From CAZAQK01 sp964535825 (GTDB lineage Bacteria; Pseudomonadota; Alphaproteobacteria; Rickettsiales; SXRF01), in the NCBI GenBank assembly GCA_964535825.1, contig CAZHUC010000005.1, positions 62,001 to 126,000 on the forward strand: a stretch of 64,000 nt of DNA, in the 5' to 3' direction. The notes under the pieces are model-generated. The model saw only the letters and a program-made list of their open reading frames with translations, was not told the DNA's origin and searched no databases. How positions within the stretch are numbered: position 1 is the stretch's first letter; every line of letters begins with the position of its first letter. Of this stretch, positions 36,108 through 43,983 are shown piece by piece. The position numbers were made by a program, and so were the translations under genes.

Positions 36108-36572
36108 ATGTTTGGTAGGCACGCCGAAGCACCTCCCCCGCCTACTCCTGATCCGGAAGATGTAGTACGCATCGGCGGCATCAAGATAACCGTTGCTGCC
36201 TCCACAAATAATGAGGTGATCATCACGCTGTACGACAAGCGCATTCACCACAACATGCTCTTCACCGTGATAAACGCCCATTTACATGACAAAGGATATG
36301 CAGTGGATGCCCTGCACAGCCAGATCAATCCGAATAGTCCAGCCCAAGGATGGGCTGATTTTCCAACAACCATTACCTTAAGCACCGCATCGCCTGAAGC
36401 ATCTGCGCCGACGGCAGCACAGGTAGAAGCAGAATGTAAATCACTGGCTGCGCAGATAGGAGATACCGCTACACTTACTGCAGCATTTCATAGGGTTGAA
36501 CAACAACGACGCAATGCCGCCATCGCCGAGCGTTTCAGGCAACAGGGCGGTCACAATAATCGGGGAGCATGA
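36108..36572 (+). CDS. small hypothetical protein, family C (IGGI type)
   Basis: This 154-residue protein follows the previous gene by five bases. A short Pro-rich N-terminus (APPPPTPDPED) precedes VRIGGIKITVAAS, EVIITLYD, a helix, the strand TTITLSTAS, and a long Ala/Gln/Arg-rich C-terminal helix. The core aligns by pattern with the proteins at 29943, 35713 and 36569. Its stop overlaps the next ATG by four bases. Function unknown. Confidence 0.62.
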   Translation: MFGRHAEAPPPPTPDPEDVVRIGGIKITVAASTNNEVIITLYDKRIHHNMLFTVINAHLHDKGYAVDALHSQINPNSPAQGWADFPTTITLSTASPEASAPTAAQVEAECKSLAAQIGDTATLTAAFHRVEQQRRNAAIAERFRQQGGHNNRGA

Positions 36573-37000
36573 TTATGAAATGGCTTGATAGACTGCGAGG
36601 AAAGAAAAAGACCAATGAATTCAGGCTTGATGTATCAAGTAAGAATGATGAACGCATGTTCACCGTGCGGGATATTGAGATCACCGTACAGAAAACCGCA
36701 CCACACCTAGGCATCGCCAGAGTATATTTACGTGGTGGCACCGAAAATGAGCGATCTTCGCTTGCGAATCTATTTCTTTCCAAGCTGCCAACCGCAAAGG
36801 AGATGCGCTACAATTTCTCCGTGTATCATTCAACAGAGCACGAAAGCAGCGTAGTTTTTAGAGATCCCGATACAGAGTCACTTACCGGTTTGCCACCTGC
36901 AAAATCAGAACAAAAACCTGTCATACCCTTTGAAGTGCTCTGCCACGCGGCGGAAAGCCTTGAGAGACAATATAAAGGCAGAATCCTGGGCGAAAGCTAG
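36569..37000 (+). CDS. small hypothetical protein, family D
   Basis: This 143-residue protein starts in an ATGA overlap with the previous gene. It opens with a basic amphipathic stretch (MIMKWLDRLRGKKK), then MFTVRDIEITV, IARVYLRG, a helix (ERSSLANLFLSKLPTA), strands YNFSVYH and SSVVFRD, a Pro-containing linker and the helix PFEVLCHAAESLERQYKG. It has the same secondary-structure order as its two upstream neighbours but a weaker IGG motif (VRDI). Its stop overlaps the thiolase stop from the other strand (CTAG). Confidence 0.6.
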   Translation: MIMKWLDRLRGKKKTNEFRLDVSSKNDERMFTVRDIEITVQKTAPHLGIARVYLRGGTENERSSLANLFLSKLPTAKEMRYNFSVYHSTEHESSVVFRDPDTESLTGLPPAKSEQKPVIPFEVLCHAAESLERQYKGRILGES

Positions 37001-38276
37001 ATCTTCTCCAGTACGGTCGCCATCCCCATACCACCACCCACACACAGGCAGGAGAGTGCGTATTTCTTGCCGTTTTTGTGCAGGAGTTGCGCCGCCTTGC
37101 CGGTCACGCGCGCGCCAGATGCACCAAGCGGATGACCGATCGCCACCGCCCCACCTTCCACATTGAGTTTCGCTTCGTCAATACCAAGCTCTTTCACCAC
37201 AGACATGGCCTGAACGGCAAAAGCCTCGTTAAGTTCTACAAAATCAATATCTGCCATGCTGATACCAGCACGTTTCAGTGCCTTGCGGCTGGCCTCCACC
37301 GGCCCAAGCCCCATGATCTCGGGCTCTAAGCCAGAAACCGCCATACTTTTAATGCGGGCAAGTTTTGGCAGTTTATGTTTATCGGCGTAGGCCTCACTGG
37401 CGACGATCACCACCGATGCGCCATCGGTCACCGGTGAAGAAGTCGCGGCTGTTACGGTACCTGAAGCATCAAATGCCGGTGCAAGTGTAGCCATTTTTTC
37501 GAGCGTGGTATCAGCGCGCACACACCCATCGACACTCACGGTTTCTTTCCTGTGGATGATATGGATAAGCTCGCCTGATAGATCAGCTTTTGCAGCTTTC
37601 TGGTGACTGTTCAGCGCGAATTTTTCTTGGCTCTCGCGAGCGATATTATATTTCTTGGCGAGGTTTTCGGCGGTCAGTCCCATCGATAAATAGGCATTCG
37701 GCATCACTTCATACAAATCCGGATTTGGTGATGGGTTAAATCCACCCATCGGAATGCGCGACATGGATTCCACACCAGAAGCGATGAATAATTCACCCGA
37801 GCCGGTAACCACTTTTCCTGCAGCCATATGAATGGCTTCCATGGATGACCCACACCAGCGATTGATGGTTGAACCCGCAACCGTAAGCGGCAAGCCCGCA
37901 AGTAATGCTGTCATGCGGCCGATATTAAATCCCTGCTCGCCTTCGGGGAATGCACAGCCCACGATCATATCCTCAATGTCTGCTGNNNNNNNNNNNNNNN
38001 NNNNNNNNNNNNNNNNNNNNNNNNNNNNNNNNNNNNNNNNNNNNNNNNNNNNNNNNNNNNNNNNNNNNNNNNNNNNNNNNNNNNNCCCTGCTCGCCTTCG
38101 GGGAATGCACAGCCCACGATCATATCCTCAATGTCTGCTGCATTGAATGATGCTTTGGCAAACACGCCTTTAACCACTTGCGCCAGCAGGTCATCGGGGC
38201 GCATTTTGGCCAGCTGGCCTTTGTTGGCAGGGGTGAATGGCGAACGCCCATAGGCGCAGATCACAGCATTGGTCAT
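36997..38276 (-). CDS. fadA: acetyl-CoA acyltransferase (thiolase), interrupted only by an assembly gap
   Basis: Reading from 38276, the frame runs into 100 N and resumes at the duplicated 55-base segment before the gap. If the N and one 55-base copy are removed (155 bases), a single frame of 374 residues results. It has the active-site Cys in NRWCGSSMEAI (about residue 90), DFVELNEAFAVQA, GGAVAIGHPLGASGAR and CLCVGGGMGMA. Thiolases cleave 3-ketoacyl-CoA in beta-oxidation. The gene should not be treated as a pseudogene. Gene symbol by role; biosynthetic thiolase cannot be fully excluded. Confidence 0.88.
37931..37985. repeat. left copy of 55-base exact repeat flanking the gap
   Basis: Identical to 38086-38140, directly abutting the N run. 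Exactly 55 bases on both sides fits an unmerged contig overlap rather than biology. Confidence 0.95.
37986..38085. other. assembly gap (100 N)
   Basis: A run of exactly 100 N, the usual placeholder for a scaffold gap of unknown size. Because the flanking 55 bases are identical, the true gap is probably negative (an overlap) and no sequence need be missing. Confidence 0.97.
38086..38140. repeat. right copy of 55-base exact repeat flanking the gap
   Basis: Identical to 37931-37985; both encode the same stretch of the thiolase (around DMIVGCAFPEGEQG). Confidence 0.95.
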
Positions 38277-38277
38277 A

Positions 38278-38751
38278 TTACCTCTCTATTTCTCCGGTTC
38301 TGCCTTCTAATAACAGGTATAAAGCCTGATGTTCCTCGTCTTTCAAGGTGATCTCCTCTGTAAAATCCGTGATACTCTGGTTTGACCTATCCGATCCTAT
38401 GCCCATTTCTTTCAGTACACGCGTGAATTCCATCACTGCAGCAGGTGTGCCACAATTCTTACACCATCCATCACCTGTTTTAACCCAACCCTCCGTTACC
38501 AATGCAATCCGCCTGTCTATTTCGGCACTCACTTCGTCATAAGTAATAGTTCCCGTTTCCCTTGCAACGGCAATTAACGAGTTACCCAGAAGGCACATGG
38601 CAGCATTGTCTATCGAGGTTGCGCCAGCACGCTTGGTTAGCATCCGCTGAATATGCTCGCCTCTTACCGCATCAGCGGGAGTTGACTCTCCCAAGCCGCG
38701 ACTAAGGTATTCTTTAGCAAGTTCAACGATTTTGTAGGGTTTTTTGGCCAT
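38278..38751 (-). CDS. hypothetical helical protein upstream of thiolase
   Basis: This 157-residue acidic protein begins MAKKPYKIVELAKEYL and is predicted mostly helical, with one WCKNCGTP motif that could bind metal or form a disulfide. It ends one base before the thiolase ATG, so the two are co-transcribed and probably translationally coupled. No signal peptide or membrane segment is visible. I recognise no family; a regulatory role is possible but unsupported. Confidence 0.65.
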   Translation of the reverse strand: MAKKPYKIVELAKEYLSRGLGESTPADAVRGEHIQRMLTKRAGATSIDNAAMCLLGNSLIAVARETGTITYDEVSAEIDRRIALVTEGWVKTGDGWCKNCGTPAAVMEFTRVLKEMGIGSDRSNQSITDFTEEITLKDEEHQALYLLLEGRTGEIER

Positions 38752-38834
38752 TAGACCTATGGTGAGAGTTTAAAAGTCCATTTTGCCAAAAAACCCTTAC
38801 TTTTTCGTTAGTTTTTGCTATTTATACTGCCTCC

Positions 38835-38999
38835 GCGATTTGCTGCTGCAAATCGCATGAGGCGAGCTCAAGGCTGGCGCGGCCTAATGCCCGCGTCTCC
38901 TAAGTCTACGAACGCAGGAGCGTGAGTCAGCCATGAGCCCGCAAAGCGGCGTTCCATCGTGAGGCCAGCAGGCCGAACGGGGAACAAACAAGGATAATT
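38835..38999 (+). promoter_or_regulatory. G+C-rich structured leader upstream of ferredoxin-NADP reductase
   Basis: A TATACT box (38823-38828) is followed by a perfect nine-base hairpin, GCGATTTGC/GCAAATCGC (38835-38856), then further stems (for example GGCGCGG with CCGCGTC, and CTCCT with AGGAG) up to the AAGGA Shine-Dalgarno. The stretch is clearly richer in G+C than the DNA before it and holds no convincing gene. It could be a regulatory leader or small RNA; it matches no riboswitch I know. Confidence 0.4.
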
Positions 39000-40007
39000 A
39001 TGACCCAGTTTGAAACCGATATCGTGATCGTTGGCGCAGGCCCTGTGGGGCTTTTTGCCATTTTTGAAGCCGGCATGCTGAAAATGCGTTGCCATGTGGT
39101 AGATACGCTTGAGGCCATTGGCGGCCAGTGTGCGGCACTTTATCCCGAAAAACCGATCTATGACATTCCTGCCTACCCTTCCATCATGGCGGCAGAGCTT
39201 ATCAATAAGCTGGAAGAACAGGCCGAACCCTTCGCGCCTGTCTATCATCTCGGCCAGCGTGTCGATAAAGTAGAAAAAACAGCAGAAGGATTCACGGTGG
39301 GAACATCCATTGGAAATAGTATCACCTGCAAAGCCATCATCATCGCTGCCGGTTGCGGCGCATTCGGCCCGAACCGCCCACCGCTCGATAATCTGGAAAG
39401 CTACGAAGGCAAAGGCGTGTTCTATCTGGTGAACAAGCGCGAGAATTTCCGCGGCAAAAAAGTTGTCATCGCCGGTGGCGGTGATTCTGCTGTCGATTGG
39501 GCCATATCACTTTCCGAACTCACCGAGAAACTATACGTCGTGCATCGCCGCGATAAATTCCGCTGCGCGCCTGAAAGTGCGGATAAAATGAAAGCACTTG
39601 CAGCCGCGGGCAAAATTGAAATGGTCGTACCGTACCAGCTGCATAGTCTGGAAGGCGCAAATGGGCAGCTTAGTGCAGTAAATGTGGCAACGCTGGATGG
39701 GCAGGTAAAGAAGCTCGATGCCGATACACTCCTGCCCTTCTTTGGCCTTGCGATGGAGCTTGGACCGATCGCCGATTGGGGACTCAACCTCAACATCAAC
39801 CATATCACCGTAAAGCAATCCACCTGCGAAACCTCTGCGCCGGGCATCTTCGCCATCGGTGACATCGCCACCTATGAGAACAAACTGAAACTCATCCTGT
39901 CTGGTTTTTCTGAAGCCGCTTCTGCATGTCACGCTGCTTACAAACTCGTACATCCGAACGAAGCGCTACATTTTGAATATTCCACCAGCAAAGGTGTTCC
40001 CGCATGA
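39000..40007 (+). CDS. ferredoxin--NADP+ reductase, thioredoxin-reductase-like type
   Basis: The 335-residue flavoprotein has the FAD motif VGAGPVGLFAIFEAGM, the family-typical GGQCAALYPEKPIYDIPAYP (in place of the redox-active CxxC of thioredoxin reductase), the NADP site VIAGGGDSAVDWAISL and the FAD end GIFAIGDIATYENKLKLI. It moves electrons between NADPH and ferredoxin or flavodoxin in the cytoplasm. AAGGATAATT precedes the ATG. Its stop overlaps the folD start as ATGA. Confidence 0.93.
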   Translation: MTQFETDIVIVGAGPVGLFAIFEAGMLKMRCHVVDTLEAIGGQCAALYPEKPIYDIPAYPSIMAAELINKLEEQAEPFAPVYHLGQRVDKVEKTAEGFTVGTSIGNSITCKAIIIAAGCGAFGPNRPPLDNLESYEGKGVFYLVNKRENFRGKKVVIAGGGDSAVDWAISLSELTEKLYVVHRRDKFRCAPESADKMKALAAAGKIEMVVPYQLHSLEGANGQLSAVNVATLDGQVKKLDADTLLPFFGLAMELGPIADWGLNLNINHITVKQSTCETSAPGIFAIGDIATYENKLKLILSGFSEAASACHAAYKLVHPNEALHFEYSTSKGVPA

Positions 40008-40861
40008 GCGCTCGCGTCATCGATGGAAAAGCATTTGCGGCCAATCTCCGTGCGGATATTGCAACGCGCGTGGCAAAACTCAAAGCAGACAAAGGCATCA
40101 CACCGGGCCTTGCTGTTGTACTCGTAGGCAGTGATCCGGCCAGTGAAGTGTATGTAAAAAGCAAAGGTAAACAGACGCTGGAAGCTGGCATGAATTCCTA
40201 TGAATTCAAATTACCGGAGTCCACAACGCAGGCGCAACTCCTTGAAAAGGTGCATGAACTCAACAGTAATCCACAGGTGCATGGCATACTCGTGCAACTG
40301 CCGCTGCCGAAGCATATTAATGAAGATGCCATCATCAATGCCATCTCGCCGGATAAGGATGTGGATGGTTTCCATGTGATCAATGCTGGCCGCCTTGCTA
40401 CGGGTCAGGAAGCATTCGTTCCGTGCACGCCACTGGGCTGTTTGATGCTGCTTAAAGATACGCTTGGTAACCTTGCGGGCAAACATGCCGTTGTTATCGG
40501 AAGGTCTAATATCGTGGGCAAACCCATGGCGGCACTGCTGCTCAAAGAAAGTTGCACCGTTACCATCGCCCATTCCAAAACGGCGAATCTGCCTGATGTG
40601 GTTAAACTTGCCGATATCGTGGTAGCTGCCGTTGGCCGCCCAGAGATGGTTAAAGGCGAATGGCTTAAAGCAGGTGCGGTCGTCATCGATGTGGGGATAA
40701 ATCGGCTAACCATGCCAGATGGCAAGACAAAACTGGTGGGTGATGTGGATTATGCAAGCTGCCAGAAGGTGGCATCTGCCATTACCCCTGTGCCGGGTGG
40801 GGTCGGCCCCATGACCATTGCCTGCCTGCTGGAAAACACGCTAAGAGCCGCAAATAAATAG
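40004..40861 (+). CDS. folD: methylenetetrahydrofolate dehydrogenase / cyclohydrolase FolD
   Basis: The 285-residue bifunctional enzyme interconverts methylene- and formyl-tetrahydrofolate with NADP. Motifs: SEVYVKSKGKQTLEAGM (with the catalytic Tyr and Lys), VQLPLPKHIN, DVDGFHVINAGRL, VIGRSNIVGKPMAALL, and the signature TPVPGGVGPMTIACLLENT. Both activities should be intact. It overlaps the ferredoxin-NADP reductase gene by four bases. Confidence 0.96.
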   Translation: MSARVIDGKAFAANLRADIATRVAKLKADKGITPGLAVVLVGSDPASEVYVKSKGKQTLEAGMNSYEFKLPESTTQAQLLEKVHELNSNPQVHGILVQLPLPKHINEDAIINAISPDKDVDGFHVINAGRLATGQEAFVPCTPLGCLMLLKDTLGNLAGKHAVVIGRSNIVGKPMAALLLKESCTVTIAHSKTANLPDVVKLADIVVAAVGRPEMVKGEWLKAGAVVIDVGINRLTMPDGKTKLVGDVDYASCQKVASAITPVPGGVGPMTIACLLENTLRAANK

Positions 40862-40956
40862 ATAAATCAGTTAATTATCGTATTTCATGATACCGTAATA
40901 TTTCAATAACTCTAATATGTTATGCTAGCTCATTCGCTTAAACAAACGAGGATATT

Positions 40957-41319
40957 ATGAAAAATACCCATGTTGAGAAAAACCTCCCTAATGCTGTGAT
41001 ACCGATCATTACCGAATACAACAAAAAGGTTGCTGTACGGGATGCAGAGCATAGCGCGCAGACTCCAACACAAGTAGATTGGACAGATCTGGCACGCGCC
41101 GCGGTGACACTGGGCAAGGCAGGTGATGCAACAGATCAGACGCCATATCTTCAGGAAGTAATGGCAGCTAAACGCGCAATCAAGGAAACGCTGGGAATGC
41201 CAACATATATTGATGAAAGATTGCTGAACGAATTCGCTGCCGATGTTGCCACCGCAGTGGACAGCAGACTCGCAGCGACTGTTTCCACGCGTGATACAGG
41301 CCCTGCTCAGCGAGGCTAG
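40957..41319 (+). CDS. small hypothetical helical protein
   Basis: The 120-residue protein has an ACGAGG Shine-Dalgarno eight bases before the ATG. It is soluble, mostly helical by composition, with no signal peptide, and a disordered Thr/Arg tail. A TATGCT box lies about 35 bases upstream of the start. Its stop codon overlaps the mltG stop from the other strand in a CTAG. I recognise no family. Confidence 0.58.
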   Translation: MKNTHVEKNLPNAVIPIITEYNKKVAVRDAEHSAQTPTQVDWTDLARAAVTLGKAGDATDQTPYLQEVMAAKRAIKETLGMPTYIDERLLNEFAADVATAVDSRLAATVSTRDTGPAQRG

Positions 41320-42311
41320 GGTTTTGGCTCTTTCTTTTGCTCACTGAGCACTTTGCGGTATTGCTTTACGAATGCGTTGTGCTGCGCGAGTGTTTCCGAA
41401 AAATGATGGCCGCCATTGCCGGTAGCCACGAAATAGAACTCCTTCGTATCAGGCGGATTTAATACTGCGGCGATCGCTGCACGCCCCGGGTTAGCAATGG
41501 GTGCTGGCGGCAAGCCAGCCACCACATAGGTGTTATAAGGTGAATTATGTTGCAGGTCTTTCAGCGTAAGCGCTCTTTTTAACGGGCCTTTTTCTTTTTC
41601 TACACCATATGCTACCGTTGGATCTGATTGCAGCTTCATGCCTTTATTCAAACGATTGATGAACACCGCTGCCACGCGCGGGCGTTCATCTGCCACGCCA
41701 GTTTCTTTCTCCACGATTGATGCCAGTATCACCGCTTCTTCCACAGTGCGAATAGGCAGATTCGCCTTGCGCTTCGGCCAAAGCTCAGTAAGCACTGCCT
41801 GCATGGAAGCCTGCATGCGCTCAATGATGAGTTGGCGTGAATCGCCGTAAGTAAAATGGTAGGTTTCAGGCAGCAAGAAACCTTCCTTCAGCCCTTCCGG
41901 CACACCGCCTTCAAGCATTCTTTCTTTTGAGAGCAGCTCTTTTATCTGCGGCACGGTCAGGCCTTCAGGCACAGTAATTTTGTGCACCACCACGCGGCCT
42001 TCGGCGATCATATCCATCACCAGCCGCGGGCTGATACCTGCGGTGAATGCATATTCACCCGCCTTGAATTTGCGGCCATCACCGGTTGCGGCTGCGATCG
42101 CTTTAAATAACCATGGGTGGCGGATAACACCTTTTTCCGCCATGTGATCAACGATGGCGCGAAAACCCATGCCTTTTTTGAAAAAAACGTTGCTTGGCTC
42201 AGAAAGCGGCCCGGCGGCGCTGTAATAATAGCCGGTGTAGAACACAACGGATGCACCAATGATAGATAGTATAATGAAAATGCTGAAAATCTTCTTTCCA
42301 GCGATGCGCAT
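41316..42311 (-). CDS. mltG: endolytic transglycosylase MltG
   Basis: The 331-residue protein has one N-terminal membrane helix (about 8-28), a LysM-like region, and the YceG core with GFLLPETYHFTYGD, the catalytic Glu in EEAVILASIVEKETG (about residue 201), RVAAVFINRLNKGMKLQSDPTVAYG, SPYNTY and GLPPAPIANPGRAAIAA. It cuts nascent peptidoglycan strands at the inner membrane. Its start overlaps the fabF stop as TGATG, the common alphaproteobacterial fabF-mltG order. Confidence 0.95.
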   Translation of the reverse strand: MRIAGKKIFSIFIILSIIGASVVFYTGYYYSAAGPLSEPSNVFFKKGMGFRAIVDHMAEKGVIRHPWLFKAIAAATGDGRKFKAGEYAFTAGISPRLVMDMIAEGRVVVHKITVPEGLTVPQIKELLSKERMLEGGVPEGLKEGFLLPETYHFTYGDSRQLIIERMQASMQAVLTELWPKRKANLPIRTVEEAVILASIVEKETGVADERPRVAAVFINRLNKGMKLQSDPTVAYGVEKEKGPLKRALTLKDLQHNSPYNTYVVAGLPPAPIANPGRAAIAAVLNPPDTKEFYFVATGNGGHHFSETLAQHNAFVKQYRKVLSEQKKEPKP

Positions 42312-43567
42312 CAGACGCGCTTGAATACTACGGAAGCGTTCGTGCCCCCGAACCCGAACGAGTTGGACAGTGCAGCATCCACTTTGCGCTGTTTCGCGGT
42401 ATGCGGTACGAGGTCTATATCGCAGCCTTCGGATGGATCATCGAGATTCAGCGTTGGCGGCACGGTGTTGTGCACAATGGAAAGTACTGCAAATGCTGCC
42501 TCTACCGCACCCGCTGCACCGAGCAGATGGCCGATGGCTGATTTGGTAGAAGACATAGAAAGTTTATTCGCTGCATCACCGAACAGGCGCTTTACCGCAC
42601 CAAGTTCGATCTCATCACCCAGTGGAGTGGATGTGCCGTGTGCATTCACATAATCAATATCTGATGGGTTAAGATTCGCACGTTTCAATGCTGCCTGCAT
42701 GGCGCGGAAACCACCGTCGCCCCCTGGGGCTGGCGCTGTAATGTGATACGCATCACCAGAAAGACCATAACCCACGATCTCAGCATAAATTTTTGCGCCG
42801 CGTTTTTTCGCGTGTTCATATTCTTCGAGTACAAGGATACCAGCGCCCTCACCCATCACGAAACCGTCGCGGCCCTTATCCCACGGGCGGGATGCTTTTT
42901 CCGGTGTATCATTATAAGAAGTAGAAAGTGCTCGCGCCGCAGCAAATCCTGCAAGGCCGATGCGACAGATAGTTGCTTCCGCACCACCCGCCACCATGAT
43001 ATCGGCATCGCCGAACTGGATAAGGCGTGATGCATCACCAATGGCGTGTGCACCAGTGGAACATGCGGTCACTACCGAATGGTTCGGGCCTTTGAAGCCG
43101 TATTTGATAGAGATCTGGCCAGACGCCAGATTGATAAGGCACGCCGGAATGAAGAACGGGCTCACACGGCGCGGGCCTTTTTCTTTCATCATCAGCACAG
43201 TTTCTTCGATGGCATTCAGGCCACCGATACCAGAACCGATCATGACGCCGGTGCGCAGTTTTTCTTCATCGCTCAAGGAAGCGATACCTGCATCTTCCAC
43301 TGCCTCGGTTGCAGCACCAAAAGCAAAATGGATGAAGTCATCCATCTTCTTCTGCTCTTTCACCTCAATGTAATTGTCGGCATTGAACTGGCCGGCATCA
43401 AGACCGCGCGGCACTTGCCCGGCAATACGCGCCGGAATGTCAGATACGTCGATACGGGTGATAGCAGAAAGGCCAGATTTAGAGGCGGTAAGATTATCCC
43501 AAGTGGTTTTGACACCGCAACCTAGCGGTGTAACCAAACCCATACCTGTGATAACGACACGTCTCAT
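42311..43567 (-). CDS. fabF: 3-oxoacyl-ACP synthase II FabF
   Basis: The 418-residue condensing enzyme elongates fatty acids by joining malonyl-ACP to acyl-ACP. The catalytic triad is visible: Cys169 in VTACSTGAHAIG, His in NAHGTSTPLGDEIE, and His in SAIGHLLGAAGAVEA. It ends with NSFGFGGTNASVVFKR. A strong hairpin terminator lies between acpP and this gene, so read-through may be partial. Confidence 0.96.
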   Translation of the reverse strand: MRRVVITGMGLVTPLGCGVKTTWDNLTASKSGLSAITRIDVSDIPARIAGQVPRGLDAGQFNADNYIEVKEQKKMDDFIHFAFGAATEAVEDAGIASLSDEEKLRTGVMIGSGIGGLNAIEETVLMMKEKGPRRVSPFFIPACLINLASGQISIKYGFKGPNHSVVTACSTGAHAIGDASRLIQFGDADIMVAGGAEATICRIGLAGFAAARALSTSYNDTPEKASRPWDKGRDGFVMGEGAGILVLEEYEHAKKRGAKIYAEIVGYGLSGDAYHITAPAPGGDGGFRAMQAALKRANLNPSDIDYVNAHGTSTPLGDEIELGAVKRLFGDAANKLSMSSTKSAIGHLLGAAGAVEAAFAVLSIVHNTVPPTLNLDDPSEGCDIDLVPHTAKQRKVDAALSNSFGFGGTNASVVFKRV

Positions 43568-43575
43568 AAGGCGCT

Positions 43576-43609
43576 AAAAAAGCAGATGGCCCGGAAATCC
43601 GGGCCATGC
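43576..43609 (-). terminator. rho-independent terminator between acpP and fabF
   Basis: On the minus strand ATGGCCCGG pairs with CCGGGCCAT (43586-43607, four-base loop), followed by CTGCTTTTTT. It lies 11 bases after acpP and nine bases before fabF, so it probably sets a high acpP to low fabF ratio. Confidence 0.85.
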
Positions 43610-43619
43610 TTGAAAATCA

Positions 43620-43862
43620 TTACGCAGCTTTTGCGTGGCTTTGGATGTAGTTCACTGCATCCTGAAGGGTCAGGATCTTTTCAGCAGCATCATCAGGGAT
43701 CTCGATGTTGAATTCTTCTTCAAACGCCATAACAAGCTCTACGGTGTCGAGACTGTCTGCGCCCAGGTCATCAATAAAGCTAGCTTCTAAAACTGCTTTG
43801 GCTTCATCAACGCCGAGATGTTCAACAACAATCTTCTTCACGCGTTCTGCAATATCACTCAT
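43620..43862 (-). CDS. acpP: acyl carrier protein
   Basis: This 80-residue acidic protein has the phosphopantetheine Ser37 in GADSLDTVELVMAFEEEF. The start is set at the ATG at 43862 because AAGGA lies eight bases before it; the in-frame ATG at 43871 overlaps that Shine-Dalgarno itself. It carries growing acyl chains in the cytoplasm. It has its own promoter upstream and a terminator downstream. Confidence 0.97.
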   Translation of the reverse strand: MSDIAERVKKIVVEHLGVDEAKAVLEASFIDDLGADSLDTVELVMAFEEEFNIEIPDDAAEKILTLQDAVNYIQSHAKAA

Positions 43863-43903
43863 GGTGTTCATCCTTGATAGTTAATAATCTCAACGAGCGG
43901 CAG

Positions 43904-43931
43904 ACAATAACCAACCTGCTTAAAACGTCAA
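43904..43931 (-). promoter_or_regulatory. sigma-70-type promoter of acpP
   Basis: On the minus strand TTGACG (43926-43931) and TATTGT (43904-43909) are spaced by 16 bases. Transcription would start about 35 bases before the acpP ATG. This fits separate strong expression of acpP. Confidence 0.6.
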
Positions 43932-43983
43932 GTGATTGATTGGGGTTAGCATAAGCAGTTTGTTTTGGCTAGAGAAAATCTCC

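Noticed and set aside
37931..38140. 55-base direct repeats as attachment sites or target duplication of a mobile element
   Set aside because: They abut a run of exactly 100 N and encode the same piece of thiolase; an unmerged contig overlap explains them fully.
36997..38276. Thiolase as a pseudogene or as two separate genes
   Set aside because: Removing the gap and one repeat copy restores one frame with all active-site motifs.
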